Assembly: GCA_963712055.1 (NCBI GenBank)
Contig: CAVQGN010000003.1
Location: 62,001-126,000 of the forward strand
From: JAHBVL01 sp963712055
GTDB lineage: Bacteria > Chloroflexota > Chloroflexia > Thermomicrobiales > UBA6265
Direction of reading: 5' to 3'
DNA: 64,000 nt
The translations under genes and the position numbers were made by a program. The notes under the pieces are model-generated. The model did not search any database. It worked only from the letters and a program-made list of their open reading frames with translations, and had not been told where the DNA came from. Position 1 is the stretch's first letter, and every line of letters begins with the position of its first letter. This document shows, one piece after another, positions 1-9,276 of the stretch.

Positions 1-87
1 TTCGGAGAGTTTTTCGACTTCGACGGTCAATTCTCGCTGCCGCTCGAGCAGGGCTTCTTTGAGGCTGGCCAGTGTGTTCGCGTTCAT
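1..87 (-). CDS. N-terminal fragment of an unidentified protein (possibly TraR/DksA type)
   Basis: An ATG at 87 on the minus strand is preceded by a good Shine-Dalgarno site (AGGAGT, about 7 nt upstream) and opens a frame of 29 codons running off the left edge. The visible residues form one charged amphipathic helix (MNANTLASLKEALLERQREL then EVEKL). This is how TraR/DksA-type zinc-finger proteins often begin, but no finger is visible, so the family is a guess. It is divergent from the MurG-type gene at 245. Confidence 0.5.
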   Translation of the reverse strand, partial: MNANTLASLKEALLERQRELTVEVEKLSE

Positions 88-244
88 GGGGTGCACTCCT
101 CTGGTGGAACGCCAGACGAATCGAAAGTGGTTCCGGATGGTAGCACACCAACCGCGACCGTCTCTCCGCCTATACTCGCAGAGCTTGGGAATGATCAGAG
201 TTGCACCACTGGCGAGAGTGCATCAATTTCGTTGACGATGGGTC

Positions 245-1429
245 ATGATGAGTAGCACCAGCAGAGGAAACCGATCGATTCGTCTGGCAATCGCAGGCGG
301 AGGAACCGGTGGGCACGTGCTCCCGGTGGTGGCGGTTCTGGAAGAGTTCGAGCGACGGGAGCTCAGTATCGAACCGCTCTGGATAGGGAGCAAATCCGGT
401 CTCGAACGATCTGAAGCTGAACGTCGCGGTATCCCATACCAAACCATCCAGACCGGCAAACTGCGTCGTTATCTCGACTGGCAGACGATTCCCGATGCCG
501 CCCGAATACCTGCTGGAACGCTGCAGGCTGTCGGCGTAATGCGCGGATTCAAACCGGATGTGGTTTTCAGCAGTGGTGGCTTCGTCAGCGTGCCCACGGT
601 GGTTGCCGCCCGCATGCTTCGCTCACCGGTGCTGACTCATGAGCAAACTGCGTCGTTCGGCCTTGCCAACAAAATCAATGCTCGCTTCAGCGATGTGATG
701 GCTTTTTCGTACGAATCCTCGCGCGACTTGGCGGGCGGTCAAGCCAAGCGCGCGATCGTGACCGGCAACCCGATCCGCTCCTCGTTGTTCGACGGCCAGC
801 GCGACGCGGCTTTCGCTCTTTTTGGGCTCGATCCTGATCTTCCGCTGGTCTATGTTACCGGTGGTGCGCGCGGCGCGAGTCCCTTGAACACGAGGATCGA
901 AGCCATGCTGCCCGTTCTCCTGCATCAAGCCCAGATCGTCCATCAGACTGGCCCCGACACGACGAACGGCGACTACTCCCGACTCCTCGAGCGACGCGAA
1001 GCGCTGCCAGATACGCTTCACTCGCGCTACGTCGTCACCGAATACGTTCGCGACGAACTGAGCGATCTTTACGCGGCCGCTGATCTGGTCGTCGCGCGTG
1101 CAGGCGCGGGGAGTGTGGCTGAATTCGCGGCTCTGGGGCAGCCATCGATCATGATTCCGCTTCCAGGCAGTGGCGGTGGTGAGCAATGGCTCAACGCGAG
1201 AGTGCTGGAGCAAGCTGGGGGCGCAGTAGTAATCGACCAGGACGACGCCACTCCAGAGCGTCTCCTGACAGAAATCACCTCGTTGCTCAACGACCGGGGC
1301 AGACTCGAGACAATGAGTAAAGCAGCGCAGTCAGTGGGACGCGCCGATGCAGCAAGCAACCTCGCCGATGCGCTCCTCGACCTCGCTTATACGCAATCAG
1401 CTCACGAGCTGATAAGTCGAATCGCTTGA
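245..1429 (+). CDS. murG: MurG-type UDP-GlcNAc:lipid I N-acetylglucosamine transferase
   Basis: 394 residues, GT-B fold of glycosyltransferase family 28. The N-terminal loop GGGTGGHVLP (near residue 20) is the MurG lipid-diphosphate-binding G loop. The second half has a TGGARGASPLN stretch (second G loop) and the nucleotide-sugar site ADLVVARAGAGSVAEF followed by PLPGSGGGEQ..NA, matching the MurG H/E..Q..NA pattern. MurG makes lipid II at the inner face of the membrane. Two ATGs occur at 245 and 248, with no strong Shine-Dalgarno site. The gene is not in a dcw cluster, so a related GT28 paralogue is possible. Its 3' end overlaps the convergent radA end by 28 bp. Confidence 0.82.
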   Translation: MMSSTSRGNRSIRLAIAGGGTGGHVLPVVAVLEEFERRELSIEPLWIGSKSGLERSEAERRGIPYQTIQTGKLRRYLDWQTIPDAARIPAGTLQAVGVMRGFKPDVVFSSGGFVSVPTVVAARMLRSPVLTHEQTASFGLANKINARFSDVMAFSYESSRDLAGGQAKRAIVTGNPIRSSLFDGQRDAAFALFGLDPDLPLVYVTGGARGASPLNTRIEAMLPVLLHQAQIVHQTGPDTTNGDYSRLLERREALPDTLHSRYVVTEYVRDELSDLYAAADLVVARAGAGSVAEFAALGQPSIMIPLPGSGGGEQWLNARVLEQAGGAVVIDQDDATPERLLTEITSLLNDRGRLETMSKAAQSVGRADAASNLADALLDLAYTQSAHELISRIA

Positions 1430-2761
1430 GCCACCGTGGGCACCGGCACGACAGTCATACCGGAGGTGGTCTTGGGCAGGTCGCTCTGACGCGAGGAAAC
1501 GATCGCCCGGGTGAACCCGAGCCGACTCGCTTCGTTCAACCTCCGACCGATCATCCCAGTCGAGCGGACCTCGCCGGACAAGCCGATCTCGCCAATCGCG
1601 ACGGTTCCGGAATCGATGGGTACATCGCGCACCGAGGAGGCGATCGCCAGCGCGACACTGAGATCCGAACTCGGTTCATTCACTCGTAGTCCACCAACTG
1701 CGTTCGCAAAGACGTCCTGGGTACCGAGCTGCAATCCGGCTCGTTTCTGCAAGACAGCAACGAGCAACTGCAGTCGCCCGAGATCGAGACCATTCGCGCT
1801 TCTCTTGGGTAAGCCGTAGGCTGTCGCCGAGGTCAATGCCTGGATCTCGACCAGAATCGGACGAGTCCCCTCGATCGTCACCGTCACCAGCGACCCAGCG
1901 GCGTTCGCCGCTCGTTCCTGCAGAAAAGCTTCCGAGGCGTTTTCGACACCGAGCAGACCTTTTTCCGCCATTTCAAACACGCCGATTTCGTCAGTCGATC
2001 CAAACCGGTTCTTGACCGACCGGAGAATTCGGAATTGCTGGAAACGCTCCCCCTCGAGATAGAGGACAACATCGACCATATGCTCGAGTACACGGGGTCC
2101 GGCGATGGACCCCTCCTTGGTGACATGTCCGATGATAAACACCGGCGTCTGTCGTGGTTTGGCCCATTGCATGAGTCTCGAGGTCGACTCGCGCACCTGG
2201 GCAACACTGCCGGCCGACGATTCGAGGTCATCCACGAACGCGGTCTGGATCGAATCGATGATTAGCAGCCCGGGGTTCATCGCCTCGGCGGTAGCGAGCA
2301 CGCGTTCGATGTTCGCTTCAGCGAGCACATTGACCGGTCGATCGAGCAGATCGAGTCGATTTGCCCGGATCTTGATTTGCTCCTTCGACTCCTCTCCAGA
2401 AACGTACAGCGCTGGTGCATCGGTTTGAGCGGCATATGCGGCAGCCTGCAGTACGAGCGTCGATTTGCCGATACCAGGGTCACCGCCAATCAGCGTCAGC
2501 GATCCGGGCACAATCCCGCCGCCTAGAACCCGGTCGACCTCGCTGATTCCAGTCGACGTGTCGCCGAGAGACATCGGCGACGATGTCAGCAAGCGATTCG
2601 GCTCGACCGGCAGCGGGTTGTGACCGCTGGTGAGGGTCGTCGCGGTTGATGACCGTTTCGACCATCGTCTCCCATTCCCCGCAACGCGGGCAGCGGCCGA
2701 GATAAGCGGGACTCATCGCCCCACAGGCCTGACAAACGTAGTTCGCTTTGACCTTGGCCAT
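1402..2761 (-). CDS. radA: DNA repair protein RadA, interrupted by one frameshift
   Basis: RadA is a RecA-like branch-migration ATPase acting in recombination repair. The N-terminal part starts at ATG 2761 and has the C4 zinc finger CQAC...CPRCGEW. The ATPase core lies in another frame (open from 2592 as TTG and further upstream): DRVLGGG, Walker A GGDPGIGKST, Walker B LLIIDS, the RadA-specific KNRFG motif and a Lon-like C-terminal domain. Codon-position GC shows that the core frame extends upstream to a CCC run at 2634-2636. Removing one C there joins zinc finger and core into one protein of about 452 residues, normal for RadA. The TTG at 2592 alone would give a RadA without its finger. The gene lies downstream of clpC, as the clpC-radA pairing seen in many Gram-positives. 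Confidence 0.88.
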
Positions 2762-2789
2762 TGCTCGCGCTCTTCCTCGACTGACACGA

Positions 2790-2818
2790 CTGAGGGGCGG
2801 AACTTTTCCGCCCCTCAG
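2790..2818 (-). terminator. Hairpin between clpC and radA
   Basis: A perfect 13-bp GC-rich stem (2790-2802 with 2806-2818, 3-nt loop) lies between the clpC stop and the radA start on the same strand. There is no T-run after it on the minus strand, so it may attenuate, stabilise the clpC mRNA end, or terminate weakly. Confidence 0.55.
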
Positions 2819-2847
2819 GATACGTCAGATTGTCAGCCTGGATGGGA

Positions 2848-5304
2848 TCAGGAAACCCCTACCAGTTCCTGCGCTTCGGTGAGTTTGAGGAGATCGTCCT
2901 CAACTTCGACTTTGATGGTCGAATTCGCCTGGAAGCGGGAATTGAGCAAACCCTCGGCCAGCGGATCTTCGATCAGGTTCTGGATGATCCGGCGAAGCGG
3001 ACGCGCTCCATAGGTCTGATCGTAGCCTCGGTCGGCGAGAAGGTCCATGGCTTCAAGGGTGACCTCGAGCTGAATGTCCTGCTCAGCCAATTGCCTCCGG
3101 ACGCGACCAAGTTCCAGATCGACGATCTCGCGGATCTCTTCCGCGGTCAACGAGTGGAAAACAATCGACGCGTCGATCCGATTCAGGAACTCGGGCCGGA
3201 ACGCCTGCTTGAGTTCGCTGAGGACTTTGTCCCGCATCAGGTCGTAGTCTCGCTGCTTCGTCTTTTCCTCGTCCTCCTTGAAGGAGAACCCCATGTTCAT
3301 CTCACGCGAAATCTGATCAGCACCGACATTCGACGTCATGATGATGATGGTGTTCCGGAAATCGACCCGACGCCCCTTGGCATCGGAAAGATGGCCATCT
3401 TCCATGATCTGGAGGAGCATGTTGAAAGCTTCCGGATGAGCCTTTTCGATTTCGTCAAGCAGAATGACAGAATACGACTTGCGGCGCACGGCCTCGGTCA
3501 ACTGACCACCTTCTTCGTAGCCAACATAGCCCGGAGGAGCTCCGACGAGTCTGGCGACGGCGTGTCGCTCCATGAACTCCGACATATCGATCTTGATCAG
3601 ATGCTCTTCAGAGCCAAACATGAACTCCGCCAACGCCTTGGCGAGAAGGGTTTTCCCAACGCCGGTGGGGCCGAGAAAAATGAACGTGCCAATCGGGCGT
3701 TTCGGATCCTTCAGGCCAGCTCGGGCCCGTCGGACGGCTTTGGACATCGCCACGATCGCTTCCTGCTGACCAATGATCCGCTCATGCAGAGCTTCTTCCA
3801 TGTGCAGGAGTCGTTCCGATTCCTCGCCAGCGATTCGATAGACCGGGATTCCAGTCCACATTGCAGTCACCTGGGCGATATCTTCCTCGGTCACGTAGAT
3901 TTCAGTTTCACCTGCAGCGTCGCGCAACTCCTGCTTCTGCTCATCGATGCGATCGCGCAGTTTCTTTTCGCGATCACGCAATTCAGCAGCGAGCTCGAAT
4001 TCCTGATTTTCGATTGCCGCGTCGAGTTCCTTCTGCAGGGCTTCGAGACCGCGCGTCGCTTCCTTGAGACTCGGCGGCGCGACTGAAACCTGCATTCGTA
4101 CTCGCGAGGACGCTTCATCGATCAGGTCGATCGCTTTGTCCGGCATGAAGCGGTCGGTTACATAGCGCGCGGCCAGGTTGGCAGCGGCATCGAGCGCTTC
4201 GTCACTGATCTTCAAGCGATGATGCTCTTCGTAGAGGGGCCGAACACCAGTCAGAATCTCGATGGTTTCTTCGATTGATGGTTCTTCGACGGTGACCGGC
4301 TGGAAACGTCGTTCCAGCGCTGCATCCCGTTCGATGTACTTGCGATATTCGTCAAGGGTGGTTGCGCCAATCGTTTGAAGTTCTCCCCGGGAAAGCGCGG
4401 GTTTCAGGATATTGGCTGCATCTACCGCGCCTTCTGCGGCGCCGGCGCCGACGAGCGTATGGAGTTCATCGATAAAGATGATCGATCCAGTTTCCTTGAC
4501 TTCGCCGACGATCTTCTTCAATCGCTCCTCGAACTCACCCCGGTACTTCGTGCCGGCGACCAGCGCGCCGATATCGAGCGCCACCAACCGTTTCCCCTGA
4601 AGACGTTCAGGGACATCACCGCTGACGATCCGTTGGGCCAGTCCCTCGACGATGGCGGTTTTACCGACGCCGGGCTCGCCGATCAAGGCCGGATTGTTCT
4701 TTGTCCGCCGGGAGAGAATCTGCATCACCCGATCGATTTCCATCGAACGACCGACAAGCGGACCCAGTTTGTCACTGCGGGCTGCTTCGGTGAGATCGAA
4801 CCCGAGCGCGTCCATGTACGGCGTTTTGGTTTGCGATTTCCCAGCGGAACTCGTTTGCGGACTCTGATTGACCACCTGCAACACTTGCTGACGCACCTTT
4901 TCCAGGTTCACGCCGAGGCTCTCGAGCACACCGGCGGCAATGCCTTCGCCCTCGCGCACGAGACCAAGCAGGAGGTGCTCCGTGCCGATATACCCGTGAT
5001 TCAACCGCCGGGCTTCGTCGATCGCCAGCTCTATAACCTTTTTGGCACGCGGCGTCAGCCCGATTTCGCCAATTACCGCGGCGTCGCCACGGCCAATGAT
5101 GAATTCGACCGCCGAACGTACCTTAGGCAGCTGAACGCCCATGTTGGTCAGAACACGCGCGGCGACACCATCACCTTCACGCACCAAACCGAGGAGAATG
5201 TGTTCGGTTCCAATGTAATTGTGATTGAAGCGCTGGGCCTCTTCCTGGGCCAACTGCAGCACTTTGCGGGCTCGTTCCGAGAATTTGTCGAACTGTTGTG
5301 CCAT
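2848..5304 (-). CDS. clpC: ATP-dependent Clp protease ATP-binding subunit ClpC
   Basis: 818 residues, the usual ClpC length. Order: two Clp N repeats (about 1-145, each with a YIGTEHhLLGLV motif), AAA+ module 1 with Walker A GEPGVGKT near 210 and Walker B IIFIDE, a UVR motif in the middle region (ELAAELRDREKKLRD) typical of ClpC rather than ClpA/B, then AAA+ module 2 with GPTGVGKT and a ClpB-D2-small C-terminal domain. It unfolds substrates for ClpP in the cytosol. The start has a strong AGGAGT site. No ctsR/mcsAB neighbours are present, unlike Bacillus. Confidence 0.97.
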   Translation of the reverse strand: MAQQFDKFSERARKVLQLAQEEAQRFNHNYIGTEHILLGLVREGDGVAARVLTNMGVQLPKVRSAVEFIIGRGDAAVIGEIGLTPRAKKVIELAIDEARRLNHGYIGTEHLLLGLVREGEGIAAGVLESLGVNLEKVRQQVLQVVNQSPQTSSAGKSQTKTPYMDALGFDLTEAARSDKLGPLVGRSMEIDRVMQILSRRTKNNPALIGEPGVGKTAIVEGLAQRIVSGDVPERLQGKRLVALDIGALVAGTKYRGEFEERLKKIVGEVKETGSIIFIDELHTLVGAGAAEGAVDAANILKPALSRGELQTIGATTLDEYRKYIERDAALERRFQPVTVEEPSIEETIEILTGVRPLYEEHHRLKISDEALDAAANLAARYVTDRFMPDKAIDLIDEASSRVRMQVSVAPPSLKEATRGLEALQKELDAAIENQEFELAAELRDREKKLRDRIDEQKQELRDAAGETEIYVTEEDIAQVTAMWTGIPVYRIAGEESERLLHMEEALHERIIGQQEAIVAMSKAVRRARAGLKDPKRPIGTFIFLGPTGVGKTLLAKALAEFMFGSEEHLIKIDMSEFMERHAVARLVGAPPGYVGYEEGGQLTEAVRRKSYSVILLDEIEKAHPEAFNMLLQIMEDGHLSDAKGRRVDFRNTIIIMTSNVGADQISREMNMGFSFKEDEEKTKQRDYDLMRDKVLSELKQAFRPEFLNRIDASIVFHSLTAEEIREIVDLELGRVRRQLAEQDIQLEVTLEAMDLLADRGYDQTYGARPLRRIIQNLIEDPLAEGLLNSRFQANSTIKVEVEDDLLKLTEAQELVGVS

Positions 5305-5535
5305 CCAGGTTACTCCTAATGCCGCACGGCACCCGGTAACCCGGGGCAGATTGGCCTCTAACCACTCTAAGCATACGAAATGTGTCGAGTGGTGGCTTCA
5401 TTATCTTCGCCGGAGTGGGTCGCAAACGCAACCGTCCAAACGATCAGGTCAACTGTGCAAGGGGAAAATCGGATCAGAAAAACGATCGAAGGAAGCCTGA
5501 TTTGGCGGTAGCATCCAACCGTACAGGGAGACGAT

Positions 5536-5563
5536 AAACCGGCGGCCAGTTGACCGCCGGTTT
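5536..5563 (-). terminator. Probable rpsA terminator
   Basis: Inverted repeat AAACCGGCGG (5536-5545) with CCGCCGGTTT (5554-5563) and an 8-nt loop, 27 bp downstream of the rpsA stop. The T-run is short (TTTAT), so efficiency is uncertain. The rest of 5305-5535 is the clpC upstream region. I see no convincing promoter boxes in it. Confidence 0.6.
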
Positions 5564-5589
5564 CATGCTACGTGTGTTTCGAACTTCGA

Positions 5590-7161
5590 TCAGGCGGGCG
5601 TTTCGTCCTCGGACTCAATCGGTTCGGAATCATCCTCTGCCGCAGATTCATTGCCGTCATCGACAACTTCGGCCTCGATCACCATCTCTTCGGCTTGTTC
5701 GACTACCGTCTCGTCCTCGTCACCAGCTCCTGCTTCTGAGTCAGAAACCGCATCGACGACCTCGTCGGCGACAGCTTCAACATCGACCTCATCTGATCCA
5801 GCGCCAGTGTCGCTTTCGGCTTCAACTGTGCTTTCGTCGGATTCAGATTCATCCTCTCGAGCTTCTGGGGCGGTAGCGGCAGCGATCTCTTCGAGCGTCG
5901 CTTCGTCGCTTTCCTCCTCTGCCTCGAGATTGATGCCTTCGCGTTCGATGGCAGCCTGGACGTCGGCAGCGTTGCGATCACGCTCAGCCAGCGCTTCTTC
6001 ACCCAGAGCCAAGATGATTTCTTCGTCCGGCGTGTCAAGTGCGCGGCGGAGGCTGAGACCCATTCTTCGCCGTTCAGGATCAATGCGAATGATACGCAGG
6101 ATGAGTTCCTGGCCCTCGCTCACGATCTGGCGTGGATGATTGATGCGGGCGTCCGAAATCTCGGACACATGTACAAGTCCTTCGATACCGTCAGCGATAC
6201 GCGCAAACGCGCCGAAATTCGCCAACTGGGTCACGGTGCCGCGCACCAGCTGACCAACTTCGAATTCGCTGGCAACTTGGCTCCAGGGCTCCGGCAGGGT
6301 TCGTTTGATCGACAGCGCGATCTTCTTTTCCTGTGGATTGACACCGAGCACATAAACGTCGATCTCTTCGCCCAACTTGAGAACTTCGCTTGGATGGCGG
6401 ACCCGGCTCCACGAGAGCTCGGAGAGGTGAACCAGTCCGTCCGCTCCGCCGATATCGACAAATGCGCCGAAATCGCAGATCGATGAGACCCGACCGCGTC
6501 GAACCTCCCCTTCGACCAGTTCTTTGATCAGATGATCCTTCATCTCGTCGCGCTTTTCCTGCATGGCCTGGCGCTCGGAAAGGATCAGCCGGTTGCGATG
6601 GCGATTGATTTCGATGACCTTAAGTGGGAGATGGGTACCGATGAGCTTGGCCATTTCAGCCTGCTTGCCCACTTCGTCGGCGCCACGAATCTCGGTGACC
6701 TGCGACGCAGGTACGAAACCGCGCACGCCGTCGAGATTCACCAGCAGGCCACCCTTGTTGTAATTGATAACCTCAGCGTCGATAACCCCGTTCTCATCGT
6801 AGATTTCCTGCAGCCGACGCCAGCTCTTCTCCTGTCGCGCCCGATCGATACTGACCACCGGATGGCCTTCCGCATTTTGCGGTTGGACGATGAAAACAAG
6901 CACGCTATCCCCAGGGATCAGTGCTTCCTTTTCACTGGGCGTCAGACTGGAGAATTCCTTGGTCGGGACGATGCCTTCGGCTTTCGACCCAATGTCGACC
7001 AGCACCTCGTCACGATCGACCCGCATGATCAACCCCTCGAGCACGTCTCCGTACTTGAGAGCGGTGAAATCATTGCCTGGCTCGTTGAGATACTTTTCCA
7101 TGAGCGACACGGCACCAGTTGCCTCAGCACCCTCTCGCCCGCTAACTTCCACGCTATCCAT
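5590..7161 (-). CDS. rpsA: 30S ribosomal protein S1
   Basis: 523 residues with four S1 (OB-fold) RNA-binding repeats, in order: GDVLEGLIMRVDRDEVLVDI, VIDAEVINYNKGGLLVNL, GEVRRGRVSSICDFGAFVDI and GQLVRGTVTQLANFGAFARI. About 150 C-terminal residues are strongly acidic and low-complexity (Glu, Asp, Ser, Ala), which is unusual for S1 and probably disordered. Four repeats is the count seen in many Gram-positive-type S1 proteins, against six in E. coli. S1 helps mRNA bind the ribosome. The ATG at 7161 has an AAGGAAGG site just upstream. A run of hairpins lies in its 5' leader. Confidence 0.93.
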   Translation of the reverse strand: MDSVEVSGREGAEATGAVSLMEKYLNEPGNDFTALKYGDVLEGLIMRVDRDEVLVDIGSKAEGIVPTKEFSSLTPSEKEALIPGDSVLVFIVQPQNAEGHPVVSIDRARQEKSWRRLQEIYDENGVIDAEVINYNKGGLLVNLDGVRGFVPASQVTEIRGADEVGKQAEMAKLIGTHLPLKVIEINRHRNRLILSERQAMQEKRDEMKDHLIKELVEGEVRRGRVSSICDFGAFVDIGGADGLVHLSELSWSRVRHPSEVLKLGEEIDVYVLGVNPQEKKIALSIKRTLPEPWSQVASEFEVGQLVRGTVTQLANFGAFARIADGIEGLVHVSEISDARINHPRQIVSEGQELILRIIRIDPERRRMGLSLRRALDTPDEEIILALGEEALAERDRNAADVQAAIEREGINLEAEEESDEATLEEIAAATAPEAREDESESDESTVEAESDTGAGSDEVDVEAVADEVVDAVSDSEAGAGDEDETVVEQAEEMVIEAEVVDDGNESAAEDDSEPIESEDETPA

Positions 7162-7528
7162 ACACCTTCCTTAAGAACTGACCGCTAATCGGCGGCTTCA
7201 CCTGCATCTCTCGCAGGCAGCAACACGCCACGGGCGCGGTGGCCCAACCAGACGAGTATATCCCTGCCTCAAGCGGCAGCGCAAACGTTGAGGTCTCTCG
7301 GTGGCCGTACATAGTTGACGGGCGTTGGCATCAATGTCCGGATTGTTCTGGTCCTCGTCGGCACGCGCCCAGCGGCGACGAGCTCATGGCACGCGCCAGA
7401 ATCGACTATGAGGAAGGACCCCACGCCACTCCCTAAATCTTTGTCCCTTTGCGAAGGAGTTAGGACCTTCAGCCACTGCGGCAGGAGATCCTTGCTCCTT
7501 CGTCAGGATGACCTGAGCACCCAGATGG
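7162..7528. other. Gene-free region: rpsA leader hairpins and repeat remnants
   Basis: 367 bp without a supportable gene. Next to rpsA (minus strand) are three small stems: 7182-7185/7192-7195, 7201-7205/7213-7217 and 7227-7231/7239-7243. The far end (about 7400-7512) contains GC-poor runs and one copy of a dispersed element (7484-7512). The middle part shows nothing I recognise; short open frames there have no ribosome-binding site or family features. Confidence 0.5.
7484..7512. repeat. Dispersed intergenic repeat, copy 1
   Basis: The stretch GGAGATCCTTGCTCCTTCG followed by TCAGGATGAC is a diverged relative of the reverse complement of the element at 12548-12614 (GGAGATTCTTCGCTTCG...AGAATGAC). 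It sits just past the 3' end of the aminotransferase gene, as the second copy sits between convergent genes. Confidence 0.5.
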
Positions 7529-8620
7529 TCAGGGCCGTGAGCGGAGGGTCGCGAGCGAGGATTCGAGCGCGTTCAAACAGAAATCGATGTCCTCGTCGTC
7601 GACCCAGCCCATATGCCCGATGCGGATGATCGTGTCCGCAATCGGTCCCTGGCCGCCGGCGACGGTGACTCCATGCTCCTGCTTCAATGTCGCAATCAGT
7701 TCCGGACCGTTGATGTCGTCGGGAATGCGAACAGCGGTGACGGTGTTTGAAGCGAACTGCTCATCGGCAAAGAGCTCCAGGTCGAGTTCTCTGACGCCGG
7801 AGCGCGCCATTTCTCCAAGCGCCGCATGGCGCTGCCAGACGGCCTCGATCCCTTCCACCTCGATCATCTTTACTGCTGCGTCGAGCGCATAGATCAGCGA
7901 CAAGGGAGGCGTGGTCGGGGTGGTTCCTTCGCCCGCAGCGGCTCGGGTTGACACTAAATCCCAGAAGAATTGAGTTCGCGGTTTTGCTTCGATCGCGGAC
8001 CAGATCCGTGGTCCGACGGCGACCACCACCAGACCCGGTGGACACATCCAGGCTTTCTGAGAACCGGACATCACGAAATCGAGATCCCAGACATCGATCT
8101 CCAGCGGCAATCCCGCCAGAGAGCTCACGGCATCCACCAGCGTCAGGGTTCTGTGGGAGCGCGCGATTTCTGCAAGCGCAGCCACCGGATTTTCAACACC
8201 GGTTGACGTTTCGTTGTGAGTCAGAAAAACGGCTTTCGTCTGCGGATGCTCTGCGAGTACGCTCTCGAGTTCTGACGGTCTGGCGGCCTGACCCCAGGGA
8301 ATCTCGAGTCGGTGAATCGTCAGACCGTAAATTTCAGCAACCTCGGCGAATCGCTTGCCGAAATAGCCGGTGATCACCGCGACGACTTCATCACCAGGAT
8401 CGAAGAGATTCGCAATCGCGATCTCCCACCCGGCCGAACCAGACCCAGGCCAGAGCAACACGTCGTGGTCAGTGCGATGGATGGTCCTGAGACGCTCGAG
8501 CAGCACCGTGTACATCGTCCGGAACTCAGCGCTTCGGTGGGGAATCATCTCCTGCTGCATGGCAGCAAGAACGGCGGGCGGCAATGGAGTTGGACCCGGC
8601 AAACGGAATCGGCTCAACAT
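7529..8620 (-). CDS. Class V aminotransferase (alanine-glyoxylate / serine-pyruvate type)
   Basis: 363 residues, PLP-dependent fold type I. Visible are the N-terminal PGPTPLPPAVLAAM, the cofactor-binding PGSGSAGWE near residue 58, NETSTGVENP, the PLP-contacting Asp in LVDAVSSLAG and the Schiff-base Lys in SGSQKAW near 190. This pattern fits serine-glyoxylate/alanine-glyoxylate aminotransferases; the substrate cannot be fixed from sequence. The ATG at 8620 has GGAGTGA about 8 nt upstream and overlaps the end of the preceding phosphoesterase gene (ATGTTGA), which suggests translational coupling. Confidence 0.88.
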   Translation of the reverse strand: MLSRFRLPGPTPLPPAVLAAMQQEMIPHRSAEFRTMYTVLLERLRTIHRTDHDVLLWPGSGSAGWEIAIANLFDPGDEVVAVITGYFGKRFAEVAEIYGLTIHRLEIPWGQAARPSELESVLAEHPQTKAVFLTHNETSTGVENPVAALAEIARSHRTLTLVDAVSSLAGLPLEIDVWDLDFVMSGSQKAWMCPPGLVVVAVGPRIWSAIEAKPRTQFFWDLVSTRAAAGEGTTPTTPPLSLIYALDAAVKMIEVEGIEAVWQRHAALGEMARSGVRELDLELFADEQFASNTVTAVRIPDDINGPELIATLKQEHGVTVAGGQGPIADTIIRIGHMGWVDDEDIDFCLNALESSLATLRSRP

Positions 8621-9276
8621 GGAACATCACTCCTTTTCGGTGGAAACAGCGATCGCTTCTGTGCAGATGTTGCTAGCATCGACTGCGGATCGACCCCAGC
8701 CAGCTCAGCCGGCGCCGAAAAGAGAATCAACGACGGGTCAACTTGATCGAATCGACAGTCGAGTAGTCCGATACCGAAATGAGCGGCCCAGCGGCGATCC
8801 GTCGGCGACCCCGGGTTGAAGAGAATCTGCCCTCGCGTCGACCGCTCGATCTTTGGCAGGTGACTATGACCATAAACAACGATATCGATGTCCGCGTCAA
8901 AGGAATTGGCTGCGGTTTCGCGTCCAGACCGACCCTGATGCCCGTGGACTAGACCAAGTCGAACCCGACCGACCTGGAGCGCTTCCTGGTCAGCGAGGCG
9001 ATCACAGAGTTCGTTGTCGTCGTTGTTGCCGCGGACGGCAAGCACCGGCGAGATCGTGGCGAGTTGATCGAGAACGGTGCGGTCATTGACATCGCCGGCG
9101 TGGAGAATGAGATCAACACTCGCCCGAGCGAAGAAATCGAGAACTTCATTTGCGAGCGTCCTCCTACCGCCTTTCCAGATATGGGTGTCCGCGATCACTC
9201 CCACGACGGAGGCCGGGAACACGCGCTCCGCGACAAGCGCGATTGGGTCGGGTCGGTCTAAGACGTCGACGTTCAT
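8614..9276 (-). CDS. Metallophosphoesterase, YfcE/MJ0936 family
   Basis: 220 residues with all calcineurin-like metal ligands in order: DTH (IADTH), GDV (HAGDVND), GNND, GH (LVHGHQG) and GHSH. The compact length and the NPGSPTDRR stretch near the C-terminus are typical of YfcE-type phosphodiesterases; the physiological substrate is unknown. It shares 4 bp with the upstream membrane-protein gene and 7 bp with the downstream aminotransferase, so the genes 10450 to 7529 probably form one operon. Confidence 0.88.
   Translation of the reverse strand: MNVDVLDRPDPIALVAERVFPASVVGVIADTHIWKGGRRTLANEVLDFFARASVDLILHAGDVNDRTVLDQLATISPVLAVRGNNDDNELCDRLADQEALQVGRVRLGLVHGHQGRSGRETAANSFDADIDIVVYGHSHLPKIERSTRGQILFNPGSPTDRRWAAHFGIGLLDCRFDQVDPSLILFSAPAELAGVDPQSMLATSAQKRSLFPPKRSDVPC

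Noticed and set aside
2480..2761. Separate small zinc-finger protein upstream of radA
   Set aside because: Its C4 finger is exactly the RadA N-terminus; the rest after the CCC run is out-of-frame sequence, so it is part of radA.
2830..4086. Long plus-strand open frame of 418 codons
   Set aside because: It is antisense to clpC, whose motifs, codon use and ribosome-binding site are clear; the translation has no family features.
7315..7629. Plus-strand open frame of 104 codons
   Set aside because: Mostly repeat remnants and antisense to the class V aminotransferase 3' end; no coding signs.
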